Shown: positions 37,488 through 47,892 of the stretch, in pieces | Position numbering within the stretch: the stretch's first letter is position 1 | Layout of the letters: each line of letters opens with the position of its first letter | From: Eukaryota sp. TZLM1-RC | Taxonomy: Eukaryota; Metamonada: BaSk clade | Assembly: GCA_040285825.1 (NCBI GenBank) | Contig: JAUPSS010000003.1 | Coordinates: 3,596,001 to 3,660,000 of the forward strand | DNA length: 64,000 nucleotides | Direction: 5' to 3' | Notes under the pieces: generated by a model | Database searches by the model: none | What the model saw: the letters and a program-made list of their open reading frames with translations, nothing else | What the model was told of the DNA's origin: nothing | Made by a program: the position numbers and the translations under genes

Positions 37488-40010
37488 ATGTCAGACATCT
37501 CTCAGCAAGATATCTCTGACCCCAATTCCTCACCTAACATGCAGCAACAGGAATCAGCAACACACATACATACACACAATAAAGACGTTAACGAAGTGAC
37601 GGACCCGGATCCCACCTCCCCCTCCCCAAAAGTTAAAGATGAAAGAGCGGACGAGGTCCCTCCTTCTTCAGTTATAAAAGAGGTTATGAGAACAGACCCG
37701 GCTCCCTCTCCCCTCCCAAATATAGAATTCATCTCAAAGGAAACGGATGGAAATCCCATCTTAGACACGTGTTTCCCCACTAGGAGAGTATGAAGAAATT
37801 CAATCTCAACTAGATGAAATGGAAGTAAAAGACGACTCATCAGAGGGGTTCTATAAGCTTTTAAAAGAGGATGCAGAAGCTTACCTCGAACCTACAGATT
37901 TCTGTCTGTTCGAGCAGCCTCCTCCTCTGTGGATCTTTATTTCAAAACGAGGCAGAAACGTAGGTTTCCAAACCCTCGGTATGGTCGGGGATACCCAAAA
38001 GGTAGTAGAAATTTTCCTTAACGAAAGGAATGAAGCTCTTCATTAAAGCTCTTGACAAATTCAGCAGAGCGACGTCCCAGAACCTCTGGCATGGACAAAA
38101 GAATTAAAGAAATAATCTCCCTTCCCATCAAGGATAGATTGGATTGGAAGGCCTCCTTCCTAACATGGCAAAAGAAAAAGGTTTCTCTCCATCGAGCAAA
38201 GAAGTAGGACCAACTCGGAAAACATCCTACAATCCAAATTGCCTGCCTGGTTCAATCGCAACTTCGTTACGGAAATTCATAATTACACGGAGTTAACAGA
38301 GGGTGTTCCCACATAATTTAGGGAATTCATGGAGCAGGAGACAGTAGTGAACCGGACAAGCTTGAACCAGTAACACCCTGGTTCGATGCAGACGCTCTAA
38401 ACAATATTCATACGAAACGATCATCTGTATCCACGTATAGGAGCCGTCCTAACAACTACATACAACAACACGGTAACTCGTTCACGAAACAACGAGATTT
38501 CAGACAATGGGCAACGGGAGATTTATGCACATCTCTCCACCTTCCCAAATTACCCGTTGTAGCTCCCATGATTTCTGAAAAAAGCCAACCAATACAGGTC
38601 TGCTCTATCAACAGCATACCCGAACACGTTCCAACAGTGAACGTCCCGGAACCTGTAGCAAGACAAGACGTTGCACCTCAGGAAGAACCAACTTCCTCTC
38701 AACCCATAGAAAGCGAAATTGGAGAACACAAAGAAATGAACGGGCCAGTCGTTGGAGAAACAACTCTTCCTCAACCCTCAGTAAGAAACTCTTTTTCTGA
38801 CAGACCCATGCGTATTGAGGACCTGCAATCCTCAAGAAGAGCTATTGACATGAGCATAGCCAGTAACCTTTAGAGACAAATTCACCCACGGTCTAAGGAC
38901 ATCGACTATAAAAGACCTCGATTATCCGCTGATGACCCTATTGAAAAAATGTCTCTCATAGCTTTTCTTTTAAAATATCAAACTTGGGATAAATACGGGC
39001 GAATGATAGCTAATAGAAGCTTTGTAGCCCCAGGTCAATCAGATTGGACCAGAGCCTTCATGATAGCTACCCAGCTTTTCGGAGAAGGCCAAACAGAGAT
39101 AACCCATGATAGGATTAAGGATCTCCCCAAACATATACGTGACAAGATCGCAAGGGATACAACTCAGCCTTTGGTAAGGATTGACCCAGCTATAACAGAT
39201 AAGCTTGGACCACCAATACACCATTACGATTTATTCAGGAGCATGATGATGAGCACTTGCCCTACAGGAATATCCAGCATGATTGACCCTAGCCTTCTAT
39301 CAAGATGGAAGAGTCAAGGATTACTCGGTGTTGATTATACCGACGCTGACGTCATGGTATTTCTGTTTGAAAGAACGCAATTCACATCATATCATGAGGC
39401 ATGTACAGCTCTAATGAAGCCTAGAATAAACTGGAGAAAAATCCACAATAGGCACGAGGCTGACAACGGATTTGGTCGTTATGTAGAAGAATTTGAAGAC
39501 GTCTTAAGAATGACCACCTACATGACCGACCTGACCATCCCTGATTTCATTAGAGAAAGCAGTGGGCTGATAACCATATCTCCCGCTCTAATAGCCGAAT
39601 ACTTCCTTACGGGTTTGGACAACTTTGCTATATCAAGCGAACTTTTCCCAGTATAGAGTAGAGAATCTTTGTGGGATTCGTTTAACAGAACAACTCTACT
39701 CGATTTAATATCGACAACTAGAAGGCACTTCCTCGCTTGGTGTTTCACAGCAGGGAACAAGCCCACTATGGACATACTAAGGAACAGGGCTAACGAAGAA
39801 GATATTTCTTTGGGACTCACGGCGATGAGAACATATTCAAGAGGAATAACCCCATCAGCCCAGAAGGAGCAAGACGATCAGGTGGAAAGTTGAGAGGAAC
39901 CCATCAACACAAATACATTCCTGAAAAGCATGAACGAGAAGGTTCGAAATTTTGTACATTGTGCAGTAACGTCAAAGGTAAAAACCCTGTCGGCCATTGT
40001 ATTCGAATGT
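37488..40010 (+). pseudogene. Family D gag
   Basis: It starts MSDISQQDISDPNSSP at 37488 and passes through several frames. 37819-38046 carries GFYKLLKEDAEAYLEPTDFCLFEQ, which is the part kept in the family D-related array. 38949-39656 (235 aa) carries the capsid-like region shared with families B and F (GPPIHHYDLFRSMMMS, FLFERTQFTSYHEACTALM). Near 39950 there is a Cys/His cluster FCTLCSNVKGKNPVGHC with unusual spacing, where family B has a regular CCHC knuckle. At least four frame changes make it a pseudogene. Confidence 0.7.
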
Positions 40011-40498
40011 AAAGACCCTCGTTGTGCTAGAAGCAGAATACCCAAAGAAGAAAGATTCACATTGGGAGAACAGGAGGCGCCTACTAGCAGAGGCAGTGTA
40101 GAAAGGTGTCGAGGTGGCCGAGGTAGACGTGTACATAGATTTAAATTTAGAAACCGTGGAGGCCGTTTTAGAGGACATAAAGGAAGAGGTCAGTATAGAC
40201 CTGTATATAACACCAACACAACAGAGGACATATCATAAAACGCTTCCTTCACTGAAACAAAACCGACCCGTTCGAGTACGGTTCCTCACAGACGGATCAA
40301 CAACAGCAACCGGAATAGCAGGACAGGCAACTTTCTCAATCGGGTACATATCAATGCAATTAATCACAACCAATCAACAACCGATTTAGGAAACCCGGTC
40401 AACAACTTTCCAACAGCTCAACAAATTTCTTAATTCCTCTACAAATTTACCAAACCAGCTCTGATATCAATAGTATTTTTGATATTAATTCTACGGTT

Positions 40499-42480
40499 AG
40501 TGAAAACCACATCAGATCCCAGCGTTCTCCATTTCTAAGACTGAAAATATCAATAAACGATATCAAAATGATCGCAACTATTAATTTGGCTGCGTTTTGC
40601 TCAGTTATTACTGCAGATTTAGCTGAACAATGCCATATGTCAATCAATAGCAAAGATACTATTCAGTTCTTACAAGCTAATAATGTATCTACAAAATCGC
40701 TAGGGAGTGCAAATGGTATTCTGTCGTTCAACGTAGGAAGCATTGCGCTACAAGTTCATTATAAACATACTCTTTTCATAATCCTGGGTTCGAACAAATT
40801 ATTAATAGGGAAAGACATGTTAAAAGCACTTGGGCTTCAGACGGATGATGGTCTTTTCATTAGATTAGACAAAGAACACCGCACTTTGTTAAATGCAGAA
40901 TCAGAATTCGACTCCAGGATCGCTCAACATTCGATTGGGAACTTAGATAACCAATCACCAAGTCGTTCTGATTTTGAGAAGCAATCAACAAGATCTGGAT
41001 GTGAGATAAAATTAGATGATAGTAATAATAAATTAAAATTGCCGAGTCTACTGAAAATTTTCAGCGATGTTTTTAGTGAAACTCCAAACAAAAAAGGTAT
41101 TGATTGCAGTCCTCTTACAATCCCCTTTCGCGATGAAAACGCTATCGTATACAAACCTGCTAGACGGTTAAACCCAAGCAAATTAGAAATAGCCAACAAA
41201 ATATTCGACGAATTGATAGAAATGGGTTATGCAGTTGAATCCAATTATAGATTCAGCTCTCCTATTGTCCTAGTTGTTTACCCAGATGATAGAAAACCTA
41301 GATTAACTGGTGACTTTAGTGGTAAAGATGATGTTAATGCCCATACAATTCCTGTCGAACCTAATTTACCGCGGATTAGTGACATATTAGAATTTTTAAG
41401 CAGAGCTGACTACATTGCCACACTTGATTTCCCAAAAGCTTTTTGGCAAATGAACGTAGCAGAAAAAGATATTGAAAAAACATCAATTTCAATACCTGGA
41501 AGGTCCGTCATGTTTAAAAGAGCTTGCTTCGGTTTAAAGAATATCCCGGCAGTATTCCAAAATGTAATAATGGAAATTTTCCAAATAGACGGCGTTTTTA
41601 TATACATAAACGACATCATAATAGTCGGTATTTCATTTGATAAATTCTACAGAAGACTACAAAGAGTCCTCGAATGCGCCAGAAAAAGACGGGTAACCAT
41701 TGGTTTACGAAAATGCAAATTCGTCACAGCCAAACACCCCATTTACATATTAGGATGCACCTTCCAGAACAAAACTAGGTTTATCAGCAAGAAAAGATTG
41801 AAGCCCTTATGGATATACCCAGACCAAAAACAGTGAAAGAGGTTCGCTCCTTGGTTGGATCAATCAATTACATAAGAGATTGGCTTCCTGGAATTTCTGA
41901 ATAAATAGCTCCAATTAACGAGTTAATAAAAGGAAAACCTAGAATTATCAAATGGACCAATGAGCATGACGATTATCTTAACCAAATCAAAGATTTAATA
42001 GTAAACCACTTGCCCCTAGAATTACCAGCTCCGGACAAGCGAGTATTAATAGGTATTGACGCTTCAAATGTAGCAGTAGGAGGCGTAATTTGTCAAGAAA
42101 TTGAACCCTACTCCCCTGCAGGAACCCCGCTAAATAAAAGGAAAGTAAAACCTTTGTCGTTCTATAGTAAATTACTTACAGAAACACAAAGAAAATGGTC
42201 CACTGCACAGAAAGAAATATGCAATACTTTTAATTTTAACTGAAAGTTGTTTAAAAAGCTACCTGTTAACTAGATATTTAACAATTTTCACAGATCATAA
42301 AAACATTGCATTCCTGGCTACAGCCCCAGAGAAAATAGAATTGTAAAGAGATAACTGCCGATACTATCTGGATTCGACTTTGATATAGTCCATGAACCAG
42401 GTGAAGACAACCATTGGGCAGATATGCTATCGAGGAATATTGATTTGGATCAAAACGAGGAAGCTCCTTCTACTTGTAGT
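40499..42480 (+). pseudogene. Family D pol: protease-like, RT and RNase H
   Basis: A single frame of 422 aa from 40568 (open from upstream) carries a protease-like region with TINLAAFCSV where family B has KIDNGAAFSA, so the catalytic Asp and Gly are absent. It goes on with NKLLIGKDMLKALGL and then RT: SSPIVLVVYPDDRKPRLTGDFSG (split: SPIVLVVYP, KPRLTGDFSG), ATLDFPKAFWQM, RACFGLKNIPAVFQ and YINDIIIVG. The catalytic YxDD is YIND (about 41599-41610). After a frame change at about 41830, RNase H follows (IGIDASNVAVGGVI, FTDHKNIAFL, and GEDNHWADMLSR). It ends at 42480, just before integrase. Confidence 0.8.
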
Positions 42481-42482
42481 AT

Positions 42483-42902
42483 TGATGCCGTCCGGCAGAA
42501 ATACCAAAGATGAAAAGAAGAAAAGAGGGCTTAATTAATAAAAATACTTGTTTTTGAACAAGTGCCACGTCATCATGTGAATTCCTCATCTGTCTACCAA
42601 GTTATTTTATCAGTAACAACATCACAACATCTTCCCATTTTCTTTCAACAGTTTCGTAAACCATTTAGGATAATGAAGATAGGGGATTTGTGAGATACTG
42701 AGACACGTGGTGTAAATTATTTACTTCGTGCTTAACTTTTGAGGGGCAATCACGAGCTAGATAACCTTTCTGATGACATTTGAAACATGTCCCGTCAGTC
42801 AGATTGCGAGACCTATGGGATGAACGAGACTTCATACCAGCTTGACTCACAGAGTCAGTATTTTCAGAAACAGTCTTTGAAGACCTGTTCCAAGAAGCTA
42901 CT
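42483..42902 (-). pseudogene. Diverged relative of the gag-only element (3' LTR and gag end)
   Basis: 42483-42629 is a 147-bp LTR (TGATGCCGTCCGGCAG at one end, ATCACAACA at the other) like the array LTRs but much diverged. A purine tract and a gag end follow on the minus strand: 42850-42665 encodes SRSSHRSRNL, the knuckle CFKCHQKGYLARDC and KHEV..LTNPLSSLS, colinear with the array Gag (CFKCHKPGHISRDC, KHEV..LTNPISSLY). Homology stops at about 42902, where a LINE fragment begins. It shows that the gag-only family is older than the array and exists elsewhere. Confidence 0.8.
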
Positions 42903-44240
42903 CAATTTTTATGGCTTACAGTCGACTCTTGTATATGAGGAATTCAATCTAATATCATCATCTGGTGTCAAACAAGTTGATCCATTAGGTCCTTTCTTTT
43001 TCTGCCTTGCTATCCATCCTTTAATGTGTGAATTAACACAAGAATTTCCAGATGTTCATATAACTGCTTATATGGATGACATATCAATAATTGGTCCAAT
43101 TGATTCACTGAGAACATTTGCTGAAATTGTTCAACAGCGCTATTATCAAATTGGTCTTTCTCTAAATATTTCCAAATGTTTATTGATTAATAGAGAGCCT
43201 GCTGATCTCATTATTGATGATCAAAGTGTTCCTTTTATCAATTATTTTGAATCAGGATTTCGTTTTTTAGGTTGTTATTTAGGCAATTTTGATGAAATTT
43301 GAAATCAACTTTCCTCTCTTTAGTATAATTTTGAAGAGGAATTGATTGTTCTTTCAAATTTAAATATTGAAAAACATCTTAAATTTTTCTTCCTCAGAAT
43401 TTGTTATTCAGGGAAATTTACTCATATCTTACGACCAACATCACCAACTATATCTCTCGAATTTTGCAGAATTTTCAATGAATTAAGAACAAAATTTTTG
43501 TCTAATTTGCTTGACCTTGATTCTTCTTAATTACGCAGTCATATTTTTTGTACCACAGAATTGGGAGGCCTGGATTTCCACAAATCTAAATATTTGTGTA
43601 AAGCTGCATTTATCGGTGGAGGCAAAAATTTCGTTTTTGAATTTTTGAAACGTTTTCCTGAAAACCAACATTTAATAGAATATTGTGTTAGTGACTATTT
43701 AGTGTCCGTGCAGAATAAAATTGAATACATCTCTCCTCACATATGGTCCAAATGCTTTCCTGCTGATATTCAAGAAATTCCACCCAGAAGTTTGATTTCC
43801 TTGAAATTTGCATATGCTAAATTGCAGAAAAAGATATTAAAAGTTTTTGAAAACTTGGATTTCACTGTTCGTCTTAGCTTGGCTAAAGAAAAGAATCCCG
43901 TTTTTGCAAATTTTTTAATTGATCTTAAGGAAAGCAGCTCAAGTTGTCTCATTTCCCAGATTACAAATGTATATGGTTTATTATTAACTGATCATCAATG
44001 GACAACTGCCTTCAGGATGAGGTGTATTCTGTGGCCATGTAGTGTGCCAAATGATTTGATTTGTCGTTGTGGTCAGCTCATCAATCTGAATCATTTATTT
44101 AATTGCAAATTTAGTATTACATATCGGTCAGTTGTTCACGATGCTGTTAGAGACCAACTATACGCTATGTGGAAAAGTCATCACATTGAAGCTTTTGTTG
44201 AACCACTTGTGCGAAGGTTGTCATCTGAAAATGAAAATCC
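42903..44240 (+). pseudogene. LINE D fragment (RT palm to nuclease-like start)
   Basis: The first frame to 43302 has motif B GVKQVDPLGPFFFCLAI (normally QGDPLGP) and motif C AYMDDISIIG, an intact YxDD, then LNISKCLLINR. 43342-43530 and 43561-44253 continue with GGLDFHKSKYLCKAAFIGGGKN (split: GGLDFHKSK, CKAAFIGGGKN), the knuckle CRCGQLINLNHLFNCK and VEPLVRRL, where it breaks into the family D tail. Three stops interrupt it (near 43303, 43323 and 43530). It is the only LINE here with both palm motif C and the C-terminal knuckle in sense order and YMDD intact. Confidence 0.8.
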
Positions 44241-44559
44241 TCTCAGATTATAGTTCTGATTCAGGTAGTTTCTGTACTGTTCAATGGTTTGGCGGTGAAA
44301 CAACAGAAAAGCCTCTCCATTCAGTTAAACATTCAGAAGCTTCTAAGCTGTTCAGTAAGAATAACAAGAAAATTGGTAAACGTACTACTAGTCAACGTAA
44401 AGGTACCTCCAATGAGTCTACGCCTTCCAAGAGGCCTAGACGTAGTAATAGTATTAGGAAGCGAAGCTAATTTTTAGTTTATTTAGATTATTTAGTTATT
44501 TATTATAGTTTGTTTCTTATTCATATAAGCTGATTTATTTTGAAAAAGGGAAGAAGCAG
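44241..44559 (+). pseudogene. Family D pol tail and polypurine tract
   Basis: 44241-44470 encodes SGSFCTVQWFGGETTEKPLHSV and a basic Ser/Lys/Arg tail ending NSIRKRS, like the family A and B pol ends. The following AT-rich part leads to GAAAAAGGGAAGAAGCAG (44542-44559), the polypurine tract, identical to that of the family D-related array. Confidence 0.75.
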
Positions 44560-44639
44560 TGTTGGAGCCCTTAGGCTTATATCTTATGAATAGAAAATAA
44601 ATCAGACTTTTTCTTTATTACAACCAACTTTAGGCAACA
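44560..44639 (+). repeat. Family D 3' LTR (80 bp)
   Basis: It begins TGTTGGAGCCC and ends TTTAGGCAACA; CTAG follows at 44640. Confidence 0.85.
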
Positions 44640-44643
44640 CTAG

Positions 44644-45084
44644 GGTCCAAAATAGTTACAATCAAAACCATTTCGTCATACAATAAACTTCTCTATATGG
44701 TACACGGTTTCTGCTTCCACTTTCCCACTTTTTGAGAATATTTGTAAATGCTTATTGGACACAGTCAGGTATATCCATTGCGACGATCAAATCTTCAGCT
44801 TTTTGGATGATCAACTTCATTGATACAGAAGTTACACCAATTGTACACGACTCACTTTCAACATCATCAGTGCCATCTTTCAAGAGTTCCAGTATTTCTA
44901 CAAATGTTTTCAAGTGTAACTTTTCTATGTCAGTCAATAAGTATTTAGCAAGAGCTTTATCGCCCTGTAAAAGTGGTTGGACACAATTTACTACACGGTA
45001 AGTTGCCAACATTTGATAAAAGGAATTCCAGCTTGTTTCAACATACATTGGAATCGTACTAAGGTTGTAGCCTGCATTTTTCAA
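44644..45084 (-). pseudogene. hAT transposase 1, central part
   Basis: On the minus strand 45084-44752 has YVETSWNSFYQMLATY (family signature TRWNSxYxML), then LLTDIEKLHLKTFVEILELL and a region like the hAT domain before the C-terminal dimerisation part. The C-terminal piece is on the other side of family D, at 36954-37317. Frame changes exist between the two even after the element is removed. Confidence 0.65.
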
Positions 45085-46429
45085 TATGCATATAAATTTC
45101 AGATACAGTGTGATCCAGAAAGATCAAAAACAGAATTTTTGAATTTTCGTGTTAAACCAGCCGTAGATTAACATAATCATGAACAAAAGTATTGAAAACA
45201 TGAGTAGAACATCTGTAGCCATTCGAAATCAAATTTGCAACATTTGATACTACTAATTCGTTTTCCACAGTGATAAAAATGACCCTTTCTTTAAGCTAAA
45301 AATCTTTGACAATAGTCCCAAAATTAAAGAACATTTCCGAACAGAGTATTCGATTGAATGAGATTGTTTGTTTTCCAAATAGGATGTTGAAAATTAAGGT
45401 GCGTCTTGATTGTGGTGGTTGAGAGTAATTGGGAATTTCAGAACGGTCCATGACAATGCTTGTGTGTCTTTTTGTCAAAAACGCTTTGCTTACCTGTTAC
45501 AAGAGATCACACATCAAATCTTTGTCGGGGAGAGGGGAGAGGGAGTTATTCCAGTGGTTGTTTGAGTTTCAGAACCATCATCGTAATTCAAGGAGTCAAA
45601 TCTGTTTAGAATAGTGGAAATGGGTACAACAAGGTTTTTAATATTTGAGGATCGACAACTTTAATTTTGTAATGGATAAGCCTCCTTTCGTCCTTGAACT
45701 TGGACATCATCAGGGTTGATGACTGAGAACCAACATCTTTCAGGTTGTACCGAATTCGTTACACTTTGGGCCGATACGCTTGCAGCAGATAACTCATTAC
45801 TCTTCGACTCCCCCTGCCTCAACCTATAGAGAAGATATTCCTTGGCGTGCCTTATTGAATTTTTTAAGCCAGCAATGTCTGAATTGTGGTACGAACTCTC
45901 CCAATTGGTACCCAAACAATGGATCGGCTTAAACAACTGTTACTTGAACAGCTTGAAATCAAAATTGAAATGATTCAAGATATGTTTTTTTCGATGTTCT
46001 AAACACAAGAACATCGTTGCAAGCTGGTTCGCCTGACGTTTCACAGAATTTTTTTAACTGAACAGAAGACGCTGAGGACGTTTTTCACAAATTCAAAGAC
46101 ATTGGAAATCGGAAAAATTGAAGTTCTTTGGTTTTGAATTTCATAATTAATAAATCAATTATTTATTCATAGCATTTAAAATAACTTTAGATAACAAAAA
46201 AGGCATATATATTATAAAAGGCTACCATTTAATCAAACATCCAGTTTTAAGCAATTTACGTCGTGATGATAATGCTTTTGAAGAACTAGAATCAAAATAT
46301 GGTGAATCGTATGGTTTTAGATATTTGGCCAACCAGCATGATCAGAAATGTGTGCAAAATTGTTGGACATTTGTATTTCTAAAACATAGTTGATGACTTT
46401 CACATGATCAGTATGATCATTATTGAAAC
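45085..46429. other. Unassigned, possibly upstream part of hAT 1
   Basis: A minus frame at 45936-45661 (91 aa) with CLGTNWESSYHNSDI and a Ser/Val/Gln-rich end may belong to the hAT gene; no domain is clear. The rest shows no coding signal that can be supported. Confidence 0.3.
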
Positions 46430-46960
46430 AAAAATCTCGTATTATTTTCCAATATTGCAAAAAAACACCTGAATAGGATTCAGTTCGAAACGATAAAGTG
46501 GTACCATCCTATATTGTACATCATTCCGTCACATTGTCTCATTAATGAATGGATGTTTGTATATTGAACAATGATGGAGCGTCTACCTCCTGTTGTTCTA
46601 AGTAAACCTTTGCGCAATAAATTTTTCAAAAAATCTATAGATAAAGATCTTTGAAAGTGACCTTTTCTGTTGTGACAAAAAAGGTAACAATCAACTATGA
46701 TTGCTACAAAAAACCAACAAGTTCATCTTTAAATTGGGGCAGTATTGAGACAACTTCTTCTCCACTTGGGGATCGACCGTACTTTCTTGGAAAATCTTCA
46801 ATGCGAAAACTCATATCATCAATAAATACTAATTGTTCTTGTACCACAACTCCATTAAAATTATTAAAATTGTTGCAAACAGTAGCTCATAAATTGAGAC
46901 GTGCGCGATGTACCATTCTCCCTGCCTTTTTTCTGGTAAACTTACATTTTATCAAGATGG
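46430..46960 (-). pseudogene. Dynein heavy chain-like AAA fragment
   Basis: On the minus strand, in the frame near 46860-46730, VVQEQLVFIDDMSF..KYGRSPSGEEV resembles the Walker B region of a dynein AAA module (VxFIDDLNMPxxDxYGxQPPxELLRQ). Further down, near 46600-46560, LLRTTGGRRSIIVQYTNIHS resembles the following AMGPPGGGRNxVTxRFLRHFN element, at about the right distance, but in other phases and with stops between. It could be a pseudogene or a gene with very short introns; similarity is by eye only. Confidence 0.3.
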
Positions 46961-47320
46961 CAACGATGAAATGTTGAGATCGAAACCTTTTTGTCCAGTT
47001 CTCCTTCAATCATTCTCTTAATTTTTCCCGAAAACAAAAATGGCTTTTTCTTCAATGAGTGTGAAATATTGAGTGTCATTAACAATCAATGTCGTACGTG
47101 AATTTGTGTCGGAATGGCTAGGCATGCAGTTGGTTTTCTCCTTGTCTTTTTTTTTCAAAAAGGTCAGTAAACCATCACAGAAATGGTACTTTGATTGACC
47201 CACAAAAAATTGTCCAATCACAGCTTGAGATTATTTTAAATAAAAATAAGTGTAAAAAGTGTGTCTATATTAATCAAAACTGTTACTGCTTTTAATGCAA
47301 TAGTCCTTCCTTGCAATTTC
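46961..47320. other. No supported gene
   Basis: A 67-aa minus frame (47221-47018) is not recognised. It may be the 3' side of the hAT 2 remnant. Confidence 0.3.
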
Positions 47321-47769
47321 TTAAATGATATACGCTGCGCTTTCTGCTAAACTATCAATAAAATCCAATTCTTCCAGTTTTTGTTCATTATTTGGTAGAG
47401 CGTTTAATATTGTCTTGTTATTGACAAATGTTGTCGGTATGAATTTTTTAAGCTTTTTGTAGCGGCTCAACATTTTCCTAACGCTCGACCATCTGGTTGT
47501 GTTTTTCCTAATGGGCTTAATTGGAGATTTTGACACGGCTGAGCGTTACTTTTTTCTAAAAAAGACATCAGCTTGTCCACCTCTGCAATGACATTAAAGG
47601 AAAAAGAAAAGAATTCGTTCAGCTGTATGTGCCATCTATGAAAGGCACAGCCAACGATAGGAAGTTTGAGCCTTGTACCAATGTTCTTGTTTGTGTTTTT
47701 GGTATCACACGCAATAAACAAAACCTGTTCTGGTTGCTTATTAAATTTCAGGAAATTTTCCTTGATCAA
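47321..47769 (-). pseudogene. hAT transposase 2 remnant
   Basis: The minus frames give DTKNTNKNIGTRLKLPIVGC followed by AFHRWHIQL, matching the hAT segment D-N-xxxNxxIxxxLxVPxVGCxxHRLNL, then a helix (VIAEVDKLMSFLEKSN) and, after a frameshift near 47530, RKNTTRWSSVRKMLSRYKKL, matching TRWSSxxxMLxRY. The first catalytic Asp region is partly present. It is a different hAT copy from the one at 44644-45084, which has TSWNS at this place. The frameshift and missing C-terminus make it a remnant. Confidence 0.7.
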
Positions 47770-47892
47770 ACTACCGTAGCAGTACCTTCAAACAACTTCC
47801 GTCCTTTGAAGCGAATATATGGAGCAACTCATTGATCTTCAATAAAAAAATTTTTTTTCTCCTTTGATAATGATTTCTAACCAACCAAAAAA

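Larger units (their letters stand above)
37322..44639 (+). mobile_element. Ty3/gypsy family D, LTR to LTR (rearranged inside)
   Basis: It spans 7318 bp on the + strand, with 80-bp LTRs at both ends that differ at about four positions, and a CTAG duplication. gag and pol run to about 42480. The integrase core is missing and replaced by a relative of the gag-only element (minus) and a LINE fragment (+); the pol tail returns at about 44241. It interrupts a hAT gene. It is defective: many stops, YIND in RT, and no protease triad. Confidence 0.85.
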
